From positions 42,778 through 106,777 of the forward strand of contig CAYXGZ010000004.1 in assembly GCA_964464755.1 (NCBI GenBank): a DNA stretch of 64,000 nucleotides, given 5' to 3'. This document shows, piece after piece, positions 25,148 through 32,175 of the stretch. Position numbers and translations under genes: made by a program. Under the pieces are notes generated by a model. The model searched no databases. It was not told where the DNA came from and worked only from the letters and a program-made list of their open reading frames with translations. Source of the DNA: CAYXGZ01 sp964464755. Lineage in GTDB: Bacteria > Planctomycetota > MHYJ01 > JACPRB01. Numbering within the stretch: the first letter of the stretch is position 1; the number at the start of each line of letters is the position of its first letter.

Positions 25148-26749
25148 CTAGGGGTCCTGCTGGATGGCGATGCGGAAGCCCACGTTGGGGTAGGAGCGCA
25201 TCGGGTTGGCGGCGTAGCGCCGGGTGGTGAGGCCCGGGCCGCCGATGATGTCCGGCGAGCCCTTGAGCACGAAGAAGGAGCACTTCAGGTTCGAGTTGGC
25301 GCGGTAGTCGTGGACGACGACGGACTGGCCGGGCTTGGCGACCTCGGTGCAGCGGACGCCGCTCCAGCGCGGGTAGTCGTGGTCCTCGAAGCGGAGGTAC
25401 TTGCGCTCGTCGTCGGCGTAGCGGTCGCAGGTCCACTGCCAGCCGAAGCCCTCGAGCTGGTGGATCTTGACTCCCTCCTTGACGACCCGCGCGGTCTCCT
25501 CGAGGAGCGTGGTGTACTCCTTCTTGTTGCGCAGGTAGAAGTTGGAGATCTCGGCGCCCTCGCGGCCGAAGTACGAGTGGAAGTCCTTCGCGTTGTGGTC
25601 CTGCCACGGGAAGATCTTCTTCTTCGTGGGGTCGAGGACGACGTCGCTGCCCGGGGCGGGCGGCTCCTCGGCGGGCCAGGAGCTCGCGCGCTCGAACTCG
25701 GCCTCGTTGGGGAGGGTGACCTGGCTGCCGCTGACCTTGGAGAGCCAGGCGGTGAACGCGAGGGCCTCGTAGAGCGTGACGCCGACGACGGGCTGCTCCT
25801 CCCAGGGGACCTGGTTGCCCATGAAGTCCTTGCGGGCCGAGTCGCCCCCGGGCGTGGGCCAGTAGCGCGGGTAGAGCACGTCGCGCAGCGAGACCGGCTG
25901 GTTCATGTCCTTGAACTTGCGCAGCTGGGCGGCGACGCGCGTGAGGAACTGGACGGGCTCGATGGGGAAGGTGCCGTTCTGGAAGGGCATGACGAAGCGC
26001 TTGTCGATGCGGCGGCGGTAGGCCTTGCGGAGGTCCTCGACGAGCTGGGTGACGTCGGCGAGGGCCTGGTCGGGGCGCTCGTACATGCGGACGAGGTTCT
26101 GCTCGCGCTCGTTGAGGACGGTGTAGAGGTCCTCGCCGGGGAGCAGGATGGCGTTGCAGAGCAGGTACTTCAGCAGGGCGAAGATGCGCTTGAGGATCTC
26201 CTCGCGGGGGACGGCGATCTTCTTCGTGGTGGCGCCGTGCTGCTTGACCATGAGGAAGGGCGAGCTCTCGTCGGTGACGGCGGTCTCGCCGCCGGCGTCG
26301 GAGCCGAGGAGGACGCGCTGGACCTCGTACTTGAGGCTGGAGAGGTAGGCCTCGACGAAGCCCTGGCAGTCGGAGTAGTCCTCGTCGAACTCGGCGATGT
26401 CGCCCGGGGCGCGCTCGAAGGCGACGCGGGTCTTCTCGACGCGGTGGTTCAGGGATTGCCAGACGTAGCGCCAGACGCCCGCGGAGTCGTAGAGGCGGAC
26501 CTGGGCGCCGTTCTCCTCCTCGGTGTACTCGAGGAAGCGCAGGTACTCCCCGTTGGAGACCATGCGCTTGCCGATCCAGAAGGCCGGCAGGCGGACCCAG
26601 ACAGGGGGCGTGTTCTCGAGGACGCTGCGCAGCGAGAGGTGGCGGCGGCGGTCGTAGTCCCGGATGTTCTCGGAGAGGTACTCGTACTTGCAGCCGAGGA
26701 GGAAGATGGCCTCCGGGAGGGCCGCGCAGTGGGTCGTCTTGAGATCCAT
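25148..26749 (-). CDS. FGE/sulfatase-modifying-factor-like protein with N-terminal extension
   Basis: 533 residues. The first 60 residues already show the FGE start (VRLPAFWIGKRMVSNGEYLRF), but a helical insertion of about 200 residues follows. The FGE core resumes near 300: VVGVTLYEALAFTAWLS, TLPNEAEFERASSW, GFGWQWTCDRY, FVLKGSP and SYPNVGFRIA. In this superfamily the fold serves both formylglycine generation and ligand binding; catalytic cysteines are not clearly conserved, so a non-enzymatic sensor or effector role is possible. First gene of the three-gene operon, with TATACT 14 bases upstream of its ATG and the preceding gene closed by a strong terminator. Confidence 0.7.
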   Translation of the reverse strand: MDLKTTHCAALPEAIFLLGCKYEYLSENIRDYDRRRHLSLRSVLENTPPVWVRLPAFWIGKRMVSNGEYLRFLEYTEEENGAQVRLYDSAGVWRYVWQSLNHRVEKTRVAFERAPGDIAEFDEDYSDCQGFVEAYLSSLKYEVQRVLLGSDAGGETAVTDESSPFLMVKQHGATTKKIAVPREEILKRIFALLKYLLCNAILLPGEDLYTVLNEREQNLVRMYERPDQALADVTQLVEDLRKAYRRRIDKRFVMPFQNGTFPIEPVQFLTRVAAQLRKFKDMNQPVSLRDVLYPRYWPTPGGDSARKDFMGNQVPWEEQPVVGVTLYEALAFTAWLSKVSGSQVTLPNEAEFERASSWPAEEPPAPGSDVVLDPTKKKIFPWQDHNAKDFHSYFGREGAEISNFYLRNKKEYTTLLEETARVVKEGVKIHQLEGFGWQWTCDRYADDERKYLRFEDHDYPRWSGVRCTEVAKPGQSVVVHDYRANSNLKCSFFVLKGSPDIIGGPGLTTRRYAANPMRSYPNVGFRIAIQQDP

Positions 26750-26763
26750 GGAAGGGTGAGCCG

Positions 26764-26769
26764 AGTATA
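26764..26769 (-). promoter_or_regulatory. -10 box TATACT of the FGE-GTPase-GAP1 operon
   Basis: TATACT (minus strand) lies 14 bases before the ATG at 26749 and 15 bases downstream of a terminator, so the operon has its own promoter. The expected leader is about eight bases. Confidence 0.55.
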
Positions 26770-26784
26770 ACCGTGCCGCGGGGA

Positions 26785-26812
26785 TAAAAAAAGCCGCCCC
26801 GAGGGGCGGCTT
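26785..26812 (-). terminator. Rho-independent terminator
   Basis: On the minus strand AAGCCGCCCC pairs perfectly with GGGGCGGCTT over a GA turn and is followed by a run of seven T. It ends the thioredoxin-like gene at 26840-27172. It is the clearest intrinsic terminator in the window. Confidence 0.9.
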
Positions 26813-26839
26813 CCGTCGATCGGGAAGGGGCTCGGCGGA

Positions 26840-27172
26840 TCAGACGTCCGCCATGATCGCGCGCTCGAGGAGGCGCGAGAGGCTGTCCCGGTCGATGTTG
26901 CCCATGCAGCGTCCGAACTCCCGGGCCCGCTTGAAAATCACCACGCAGGGCAGCTCGAGGGCGCGCCACGCGGCGGCCGGGGTCGGGTTCTCGTCGCAGT
27001 CGATGCGGAGGAAGATGACGCGGTCGTCGAACTCCTCGGCCATCACCTCGATGCGGCCGCGGACCTTCGCCGCGACCGGGTTGTCGCCTTCCGTGAACTC
27101 GACCAGGACCGGCGAGGCGGCGGCCTCGAGGATCTTGTCGAGCATCTGGTCGGTCACCCGCGGAATGTGCAT
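26840..27172 (-). CDS. Thioredoxin-fold protein without CxxC
   Basis: 110 residues with the order of a thioredoxin: VLVEFTEG, an AEEFDDRVIFLRIDCDENP strand-helix-strand, and ELPCVVIFKRARE containing the cis-Pro strand. The position of WCxxC reads TEGDNPVAAKV, so no redox pair is present and oxidoreductase activity is unlikely. Such proteins act as chaperones or adaptors. The start has an excellent GGAGGTGA four bases upstream, and a small hairpin (27187-27202) sits just before it. It is transcribed toward the GTPase operon but separated from it by a terminator, so it is a neighbour, not a member. Confidence 0.7.
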   Translation of the reverse strand: MHIPRVTDQMLDKILEAAASPVLVEFTEGDNPVAAKVRGRIEVMAEEFDDRVIFLRIDCDENPTPAAAWRALELPCVVIFKRAREFGRCMGNIDRDSLSRLLERAIMADV

Positions 27173-27293
27173 CGCTCACCTCCAAGTGCCCCTCGGGGGG
27201 CAAGACTCCTTTTCGGCAGGTTCCCGGCGGGGCTTGAATGGAGGGATGCGGAATTCGGGCGGAGTGCTTCGGAAGTCGTTGAGGGACGGGTGG

Positions 27294-27671
27294 TTACGAA
27301 AGCGACTGCTGGAGGGCCTTGACGGCCTCCTCGGCGCGGGCGTCGTCCCCGGCCTTCCGGAAGGCGTCGCGGGCGAAGGAGTACTTCTTGGCGGCCATGG
27401 CGGCCTCGCCGGTGCGCTTCCAGTGGTCGGCGTTGACCAGGTCCGGCTGGGTCTTGGCGACCCACTCGACGAGGAAGGTGTCACCCAAGGGGACGGCGTG
27501 GTCGAGCACCTTCTGGGCGCGATCCTTGGACCTGGAGCGCTCGTAGAACATCACCGCGATCGAGGCCCGGCCCTCGGCCAGGAACTCGTCGCCGTGGCGG
27601 TCGTGGTCCGCCGGCGTCTGCTTGGGGTCGGTCAGCAGCACGCGCACCCGTTCCGGCGTCGGCGTCGGCAT
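27294..27671 (-). CDS. Small helical (TPR-like) protein
   Basis: 125 residues, predicted helical, with two TPR-like pairs (HGDEFLAEGRASIAVMFYERS and HWKRTGEAAMAAKKYSFARDAF). No signal or membrane segment. ATG 27671 is strongly supported by a promoter TTGACA-N18-TATAGG whose -10 box ends six bases before it, which implies a leaderless mRNA and excludes the longer frame start at 27707. It is divergent from the HtrA-type protease gene and lies upstream of the thioredoxin-like gene (121-base gap). Role unknown; adaptor is the safest guess. Confidence 0.65.
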   Translation of the reverse strand: MPTPTPERVRVLLTDPKQTPADHDRHGDEFLAEGRASIAVMFYERSRSKDRAQKVLDHAVPLGDTFLVEWVAKTQPDLVNADHWKRTGEAAMAAKKYSFARDAFRKAGDDARAEEAVKALQQSLS

Positions 27672-27677
27672 GCCCTG

Positions 27678-27707
27678 CCTATACCCCCGCTTCCCGGCGG
27701 CTGTCAA
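27678..27707 (-). promoter_or_regulatory. Sigma70 promoter TTGACA-N18-TATAGG, leaderless
   Basis: Consensus TTGACA (27702-27707) and TATAGG (27678-27683) on the minus strand, 18 bases apart, with the ATG at 27671 six bases after the -10 box. Its -35 box directly abuts the plus-strand TATAAT at 27708. Confidence 0.7.
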
Positions 27708-27713
27708 TATAAT
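27708..27713 (+). promoter_or_regulatory. -10 box TATAAT for the HtrA-type gene
   Basis: Consensus TATAAT, 20 bases before the ATG at 27734. No good -35 box is present at the usual distance. The box touches the -35 of the divergent promoter, so the two polymerase sites must compete. Confidence 0.55.
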
Positions 27714-27733
27714 GTCGAAAACGGAGCCCCGCG

Positions 27734-28561
27734 ATGATCAAGACCCTCGCCGGAGTCCTCGCGCTGACCGCCTGCCTCGTCTCCCTCTTCGTCAGCGGCT
27801 ACGTGTTCGGCCGCGCGAGCACCGCCGGCCGCACGCTCAACGTCGCCCTCGACGCGGGCGAGACCCGCGAGGTGCTGCAGCGCACCGACGACCCGAGCCG
27901 CGCCTTCGTCGCCGCCGCCGCGCTGGCCCGCCCGGCCGTCGTGCACATCCTCACGACCCGCGTCGTGGCCGTCGAGGACCCCTACGCCGACTGGTTCGAG
28001 CAGATGTTCCAGCGCCGGGCCCGCCGCCCGCGCTACACGAAGCAGCAGGCCATCGGCTCCGGGGCCATCGTGGACTCCCGCGGCGTCGTCCTCACCAACG
28101 CCCACGTCGTCCGCGAGGCCGTCGCCATCGACGTGCACCTCGCCGACGGGCGCCGCCTGCCCGCGAAGCTGCTCGGGATCGAGGAGGCCACCGACCTGGC
28201 CGTGCTGAAGATCGAGGGCAAGGACCTGCCCGCGCTGGCGCTGGGCGACTCCGACCAGGTCGAGGTCGGCCAGTGGCTGCTCGCGATCGGCAACCCCTTC
28301 GGCCTCGAGCAGACGGTGACGTCGGGCATCCTCAGCGCGAAGGGCCGCAGCGGGGTCGGCGTGGCCGAGGTCGAGGACTTCCTCCAGACCGACGCGCCGA
28401 TCAACCCGGGCAACTCGGGCGGGCCGCTCGTGGACCTCAAGGGCCGCATCGTCGGCGTGAACACGGCGATCTTCTCGCGCAGCGGCGGCTACCAGGGCAT
28501 CGGCTTCGCGATCCCGATCAACTTCGCGAAGCAGCGGATGGAGGCGATGCTCCGGCGTTGA
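27734..28561 (+). CDS. HtrA/Deg-type serine protease without PDZ domain
   Basis: 275 residues. N-terminal anchor or signal (LAGVLALTACLVSLFVSGYVFG), then an S1C protease domain with intact triad: His in LTNAHVVRE, Asp in ATDLAVLKI, Ser in NPGNSGGPLVD. The usual VTSGILSAKGR and GIGFAIPI segments are present. The protein ends directly after the protease domain, so no PDZ domain regulates it, as in some short HtrA-like proteases. Predicted periplasmic quality-control or signalling protease. A TATAAT box lies upstream; no strong Shine-Dalgarno. It sits beside a putative conflict-system operon, a context in which trypsin-like effectors are known, but linkage is not shown. Confidence 0.88.
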   Translation: MIKTLAGVLALTACLVSLFVSGYVFGRASTAGRTLNVALDAGETREVLQRTDDPSRAFVAAAALARPAVVHILTTRVVAVEDPYADWFEQMFQRRARRPRYTKQQAIGSGAIVDSRGVVLTNAHVVREAVAIDVHLADGRRLPAKLLGIEEATDLAVLKIEGKDLPALALGDSDQVEVGQWLLAIGNPFGLEQTVTSGILSAKGRSGVGVAEVEDFLQTDAPINPGNSGGPLVDLKGRIVGVNTAIFSRSGGYQGIGFAIPINFAKQRMEAMLRR

Positions 28562-28594
28562 CGCGGGACCGGGGGCCGTGCTACAAGGAGCCCC

Positions 28595-28666
28595 ATGGCA
28601 GCAGGTTTCCAGGGCGGGCGCCGCGAGAAGCGCCGCCGTCGCAAGAAGAGCAAGCGCGGCAAGTAA
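28595..28666 (+). CDS. Very small basic ORF (23 residues)
   Basis: ATG 28595 is preceded by a perfect AAGGAG with a four-base spacer, unusually good for this genome. The product MAAGFQGGRREKRRRR-KKSKRGK has 13 Arg/Lys in 23 residues, ending at TAA 28666. It follows the HtrA-type gene by 33 bases. It resembles tiny basic ribosome-associated or nucleic-acid-binding peptides in composition, but I match it to no known one. It could be a chance ORF; the Shine-Dalgarno and the composition argue against that. Confidence 0.45.
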   Translation: MAAGFQGGRREKRRRRKKSKRGK

Positions 28667-28684
28667 CCGGGATCCCCTCCCGGT
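28666..28684. terminator. Possible bidirectional hairpin between convergent genes
   Basis: ACCGGGA and TCCCGGT form a seven-base stem with a five-base loop between the stop of the small basic ORF and the stop of the FecR-like gene. No T-run follows on either strand, so termination is only a possibility. Confidence 0.35.
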
Positions 28685-29605
28685 CTACCGCGTCCACTCG
28701 GAGTACAGGTACTCCTTCCACGCTTCCCGCGAGGCGGGGTCGCGCGTCCTCGTCCGCGCCGCGTCCGCGTCGTCCGGGTGGTGCGCCAGCTCCAGCAGCC
28801 TCGACAGCCCCGCCTCCAGCACCGCGTCCTCCGGGTCCTGCAGCAGGTGCCAGAGCGCCAGCGTGTCCTTGAGCCGCTTCACCGCCGCCGCCACCGCCCG
28901 GCCCTCCGCCGCCCGGAAGCCGGGCGGCTTCGCGTCGTAGCGCGCGAGCGCCTCGACGAGATCCGCGGGCGCGTCGGGATGCCGCGGCGTGCTCGCCGGC
29001 CGGCCCCGCTCCGCCGAGCAGATCGCCCCGCGCGGCACGAAGACCTCGCGCCGCCGGTCCTCGAAGGCGACCTTGCCCGTCGAGACCGCGACGTGCGTCC
29101 GGCCCTCCGCGTCCACGGTCAGCGTGTACTTGCACCCGAGGTCGACGCACGTGGTCGCGGGCGTCTCCACCTGGAAGAGCCGCGGCTTCGCGTCCGCCGA
29201 GATCGTCGCGTGCAGCGTGCCGCGCTCGAGGCGGAGCTTGTGCAGGTCGCCGCGGATCGCCAGCACCCGCAGCTCCGCGCCCGCCTCGGCCGTGACCGTC
29301 CCGAAGTCGCCGATTTGAATCACGCGCTCGACGTCGCTGGCCGGAATCCAGGCGCCGACGCGGCTGCGGGCCGCGACGCCCGGGCCGGAGACGGAGTACG
29401 CGGGCTCCGCCGCGCGGAGCGTGGAGATCACGCCGATCCCGAGCACCAGCGCGGCGGCGAGGCCGGCGAGCTGGACGAGGACGCGGTTCGGCCCGCGGCG
29501 CCGCAGCTCGGGCGGCCGGCCGCGGTGCGCGAGGGGCGACAGCAGCTCCTCGAGCTTCTCGACCTCGGGGTCCGAGCCCGAGCGGTCCCACAGGTAGTCG
29601 TTCAT
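28685..29605 (-). CDS. FecR-like anti-sigma/signal-transduction membrane protein
   Basis: 306 residues. A short cytoplasmic N-terminus (to about 43), one membrane helix (LVQLAGLAAALVLGIGVIS), then a FecR domain with the pattern LRLERGTLHATI ... FQVETPATTCVDLGCKYTL and VAVSTGKVAFEDR. The remainder is helical. In FecIR-type systems the membrane protein controls its ECF sigma factor. Here the sigma gene lies immediately upstream and overlaps by four bases (ATGA), so the pair is probably a sigma/regulator couple. The inserted Cys pair in the FecR strand (CVDLGC) could be redox or metal sensitive. The N-terminal cytoplasmic part is short and lacks a zinc motif. Confidence 0.8.
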   Translation of the reverse strand: MNDYLWDRSGSDPEVEKLEELLSPLAHRGRPPELRRRGPNRVLVQLAGLAAALVLGIGVISTLRAAEPAYSVSGPGVAARSRVGAWIPASDVERVIQIGDFGTVTAEAGAELRVLAIRGDLHKLRLERGTLHATISADAKPRLFQVETPATTCVDLGCKYTLTVDAEGRTHVAVSTGKVAFEDRRREVFVPRGAICSAERGRPASTPRHPDAPADLVEALARYDAKPPGFRAAEGRAVAAAVKRLKDTLALWHLLQDPEDAVLEAGLSRLLELAHHPDDADAARTRTRDPASREAWKEYLYSEWTR

Positions 29606-30141
29606 GGCAGGTCCTTCAGCAGCGGCCGCAGCAGGTCCATCCCGCGGTGCAGGTTCACCCGCACCGACCCGGGGCTCAGCCCCGTCGCCTCCGCGATCTC
29701 CGGCCCGGTCATCCCGTCGATCAGTCGCATCGCCAGCGTCTCCCGGTAGGCCTCGGGCAGGTCCCGGATCCGGGCCAGCACGCGCCGCCGGAGGTCGTCG
29801 TCCGGGTCGCGCGGCTCCGCCGTCGGCACGTCGCCCAGCGGCTGCGACCGGGGCCGGCGCGACAGCTCGCGCACCCGGCTCGCCGCGGCGTTCCTCGCGA
29901 TCTGGTGGATCCAGGGCCCGAAGGCCCCGGGGTCCAGCAGCGTCGCCAGCGCCCGGTGCGCGGAGAGGAAGACCTCCTGCACGAGCTCCTCGGCGTCGGC
30001 CGGGTCCACGCGGGCCGCCAGGATCGCGTGCACCGCGGGGGCGTGGCGCCGGTAGAGCTCGGCGAATGCCGGCCCGTCGCCCGAGCGGGCCCGGGCGACG
30101 GTGGAGGCGAGGTCGGGCGGCTCCAGCATCGCCGTGATCAT
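29602..30141 (-). CDS. ECF RNA polymerase sigma factor
   Basis: 179 residues, normal ECF length. Region 2 (FAELYRRHAPAVHAIL ... ADAELVQEVF-like ELVQEVFLSAHRA) and region 4 (RDLPEAYRETLAMRLIDGMTGPEIAEATGLSPGSVRVNLHRGM) are intact; the linker is acidic and Pro-rich. Start is ATG 30141, four bases after the upstream gene's stop; ATG at 30129 is an alternative. It ends inside the FecR-like gene start (ATGA). Upstream on the same strand are two secreted-protein genes, so the sigma factor appears to be the third gene of a four-gene operon from 31893. Confidence 0.85.
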   Translation of the reverse strand: MITAMLEPPDLASTVARARSGDGPAFAELYRRHAPAVHAILAARVDPADAEELVQEVFLSAHRALATLLDPGAFGPWIHQIARNAAASRVRELSRRPRSQPLGDVPTAEPRDPDDDLRRRVLARIRDLPEAYRETLAMRLIDGMTGPEIAEATGLSPGSVRVNLHRGMDLLRPLLKDLP

Positions 30142-30145
30142 ATCG

Positions 30146-30706
30146 CTACTTCGCGACCCTCCGCGCGCCGCACTCGACGCGGTGGTGCTGGCCGCGGAGC
30201 GTCTCGTTGTCCCAGGAAACCGCGGGGTCCTTGGCGCCGTGCGCGGCGACGATCTCGTTGAGCCGGGCGACGGTCGCGGACTTGCCCTCGCCGAAGACGA
30301 TGCGCGTCTCGATGCGGAAGGCGTCGCCGGCCTTCGCGCCCTTCACCTCGCAGGCCTCGAACTCGGCGAGGGCCTTCTCGAGCTTCCCGGGGATCTCGGC
30401 GGCCGTCCAGGTCAGCGTGACCCGGCCGTAGAGCTCCCAGGTCGCGGGCTTCAGCGAGAAGGGCGAGTCCTTGAGCGCGGCCTCGACCTCGGCCAGCTTG
30501 AAGCCGCCGAGGCAGGCGCACCAGATGGTGGCCGTGCCGCCGGCGACGTCGACGTCCTCGACGCGGTAGTCCTTGTCGTTGAAGCGCGCCTTGAGGAGCG
30601 ACTTCAGCTGGGCGGCGTTCTGGGCCGTGAGGCCCTCGACGGGGACGCGGACGGGATAGGCGCCGGCGACGAGCAGGGCGAGGAACGGGACGGCGAGGAG
30701 CTTCAC
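30146..30706 (-). CDS. Secreted protein of unknown function
   Basis: 186 residues from GTG 30706, which overlaps the upstream stop (GTGA) and has GGAGGT five bases before it. Signal peptide KLLAVPFLALLVAGAYP. The first part (TAQNAAQLKSLLKARF ... YRVEDVDVAGGTATIWCACLGGFKLAEVEAAL) has the beta-alpha-beta order and a CxC resembling a heavy-metal-associated fold. The second part is unassigned, with one late Cys (HRVECGARR). Possible metal binder in the envelope; weak evidence. Second gene of the four-gene sigma operon. Confidence 0.6.
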   Translation of the reverse strand: MKLLAVPFLALLVAGAYPVRVPVEGLTAQNAAQLKSLLKARFNDKDYRVEDVDVAGGTATIWCACLGGFKLAEVEAALKDSPFSLKPATWELYGRVTLTWTAAEIPGKLEKALAEFEACEVKGAKAGDAFRIETRIVFGEGKSATVARLNEIVAAHGAKDPAVSWDNETLRGQHHRVECGARRVAK

Positions 30707-31893
30707 TTTCCACCTCCGATGACGTGACGGATGCGGGACTGGATCTCGGGATCCCGGGACCTCCCCAGGATCTCCTTCAGGATGGGTTCGGCGAAGCGGC
30801 CGATGCGCAGCAGCGCGCGGGTCGCCTCCTCGCGGACCTCGAGGGACTCGTCGGCGAGGCGGGCGGCGTGGATCTCGATCTCCTTGCGGCGCTCGACCGT
30901 GAGGAGCTCGAGGCGGCCGACCATCGTGCGGACGAGCTCGGCCGGGGCGGGGTCGACGCGCAGGGGCAGGACGAAGTCGGTGCGGTCGCGGGGGAGGAGG
31001 TAGAAGACGCGCAGGCCCTCCTCGAACCACGAGTCGGTCCACGTCGCGATCATCGCGCGGGCCTCCTTCTCGTAGAGGCCGGAGGCGACGAGGAGCTTGT
31101 GGAGCTCGGCCTCGACGGCGGCCTTGGAGCCGTTGGTCGCGGGGCGGGGGACGACGGTCCAGGAGGTGCCGATCTCGAGGCGCGCGAAGCCGCAGGCGCC
31201 GGCGCGGTTCTCGAAGAGGATCGCGGCGACGGGCTTGAGGCCGGTGACGTGGGCGCTGACCTGGTCGCCGTCGACGAAGGCTTTCACGGGGAGGTCGAAG
31301 GTGCCGACGCCGCGGTAGAAGAGGAACTTCTCGTGCTCGGGCTTGGCGCCGCCGCAGACGCGGACCGGGGCGGCGTCCGTCTCGCGGGCCGGGTAGTAGT
31401 GGCTGTCGGCGGCCTCGCGGGGGAGGGGTTCGGTCGCGCCGGGGCGGACCTGGAGGCCGCCCCAGTGGATGCCGGAGCCGACGGTGCGGGCCTGCGGGTA
31501 CCACTCGGTGACCTGGCCGCCGGGGAAGCCGACCTGGACGTCGACCTTGAGCTCCCGGTCCGCGTAGAAGTAGATCACCGGCGTCTCCATGCGCACGGTG
31601 GCCGTGTAGCAGGACTTGCACTTGCAGTTCGGGCCGTCGCAGGACTTCCCGCAGCCGCAGCCGTGGTGGCCGCAGGAGTCGCAGGCCTTCCCCCAGCGCA
31701 GGCCCGCGCCGGGCCGGACGTTGGAGTAGACGAACGAGGGGAGGTCGCTGGGTCCGGCGAGCGGGCGCCACTCGAGCGCGGCGCCCTCGGCGCCGGAGAC
31801 GGTGGTGAAGGTGCCCCACTCGTGGACGACGAGCCGGGCGGGCGGATCCTGGACGGGGACCAGCAGGAGGACGAGCAGCGCGGCGAGTCTCAT
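30703..31893 (-). CDS. Secreted protein with a Cys-rich insertion
   Basis: 396 residues. Signal peptide LAALLVLLLVPVQDPP. The segments VVHEWGTFTTVSGAEG and WRPLAGPSDLPSFVY are a signature I have seen in uncharacterised planctomycete proteins. Between residues about 70 and 94 sits a compact cluster of nine Cys and two His (CDSCGHHGCGCGKSC ... CKCKSC), looking like a metal-binding loop. The C-terminal 60 residues are a HEAT-like pair (ADESLEVREEATRALLRIG). Predicted extracytoplasmic. First gene of a four-gene operon with a second secreted protein, an ECF sigma factor and a FecR-like protein. The start has GGGAG eight bases upstream. Confidence 0.65.
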   Translation of the reverse strand: MRLAALLVLLLVPVQDPPARLVVHEWGTFTTVSGAEGAALEWRPLAGPSDLPSFVYSNVRPGAGLRWGKACDSCGHHGCGCGKSCDGPNCKCKSCYTATVRMETPVIYFYADRELKVDVQVGFPGGQVTEWYPQARTVGSGIHWGGLQVRPGATEPLPREAADSHYYPARETDAAPVRVCGGAKPEHEKFLFYRGVGTFDLPVKAFVDGDQVSAHVTGLKPVAAILFENRAGACGFARLEIGTSWTVVPRPATNGSKAAVEAELHKLLVASGLYEKEARAMIATWTDSWFEEGLRVFYLLPRDRTDFVLPLRVDPAPAELVRTMVGRLELLTVERRKEIEIHAARLADESLEVREEATRALLRIGRFAEPILKEILGRSRDPEIQSRIRHVIGGGK

Positions 31894-31942
31894 GTCGGGT
31901 TCTCCCTACTCGCCCGACAAGAGGGCGCGGCGGGCCCGACCG

Positions 31943-32119
31943 TTAACCGAAATCGACGAAATGGCCGATCCACCGGCCGGCGGCGGCGAGGGCGAGGGCG
32001 GCGAGGGGGCCGCCGAGGGCGAGGCCGGTGACGAAGCCGAGGACGGCGCCGAGGGTGCGGCGCTCGGCGGGGGTCCAGGTCGAGGCGGGCGCGGCGGGGC
32101 GGGCGGGAATGGCGATCAT
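31943..32119 (-). CDS. Small membrane protein
   Basis: 58 residues with one long hydrophobic stretch (LGAVLGFVTGLALGGPLAALALAAAG) that could form a helical hairpin, flanked by a Pro/Ala N-terminus. The start has a perfect AGGAGG four bases upstream, and a large inverted repeat ends directly before that Shine-Dalgarno. It lies between the DUF4349 anti-sigma gene and the Cys-rich protein gene. No homologue recognised; coding is supported by the ribosome binding site and composition. Confidence 0.55.
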   Translation of the reverse strand: MIAIPARPAAPASTWTPAERRTLGAVLGFVTGLALGGPLAALALAAAGRWIGHFVDFG

Positions 32120-32129
32120 CGAGCCTCCT

Positions 32130-32167
32130 ATCCTGACACTCACCTTACGGCAGGTGAGTGTCAGGAT
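32130..32167. repeat. 16-bp perfect inverted repeat with 6-base loop
   Basis: Arms 32130-32145 and 32152-32167 (outer sequence ATCCTGACACTCACCT) pair without mismatch around TACGGC. On the minus strand the hairpin follows the anti-sigma gene's stop and touches the AGGAGG of the next gene. No T-run follows. Candidates are an RNA hairpin that controls the small gene or stabilises the upstream mRNA, or a dimeric repressor site. Confidence 0.7.
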
Positions 32168-32175
32168 GAGGCACG

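Noticed and set aside
26840..27172. Thioredoxin-like gene as a member of the FGE-GTPase-GAP1 operon
   Set aside because: A strong terminator and a new promoter separate it from the operon.
27187..27202. Hairpin upstream of the thioredoxin-like gene as a terminator
   Set aside because: Six base pairs only and no T-run on the relevant strand; it may still affect the adjacent Shine-Dalgarno.
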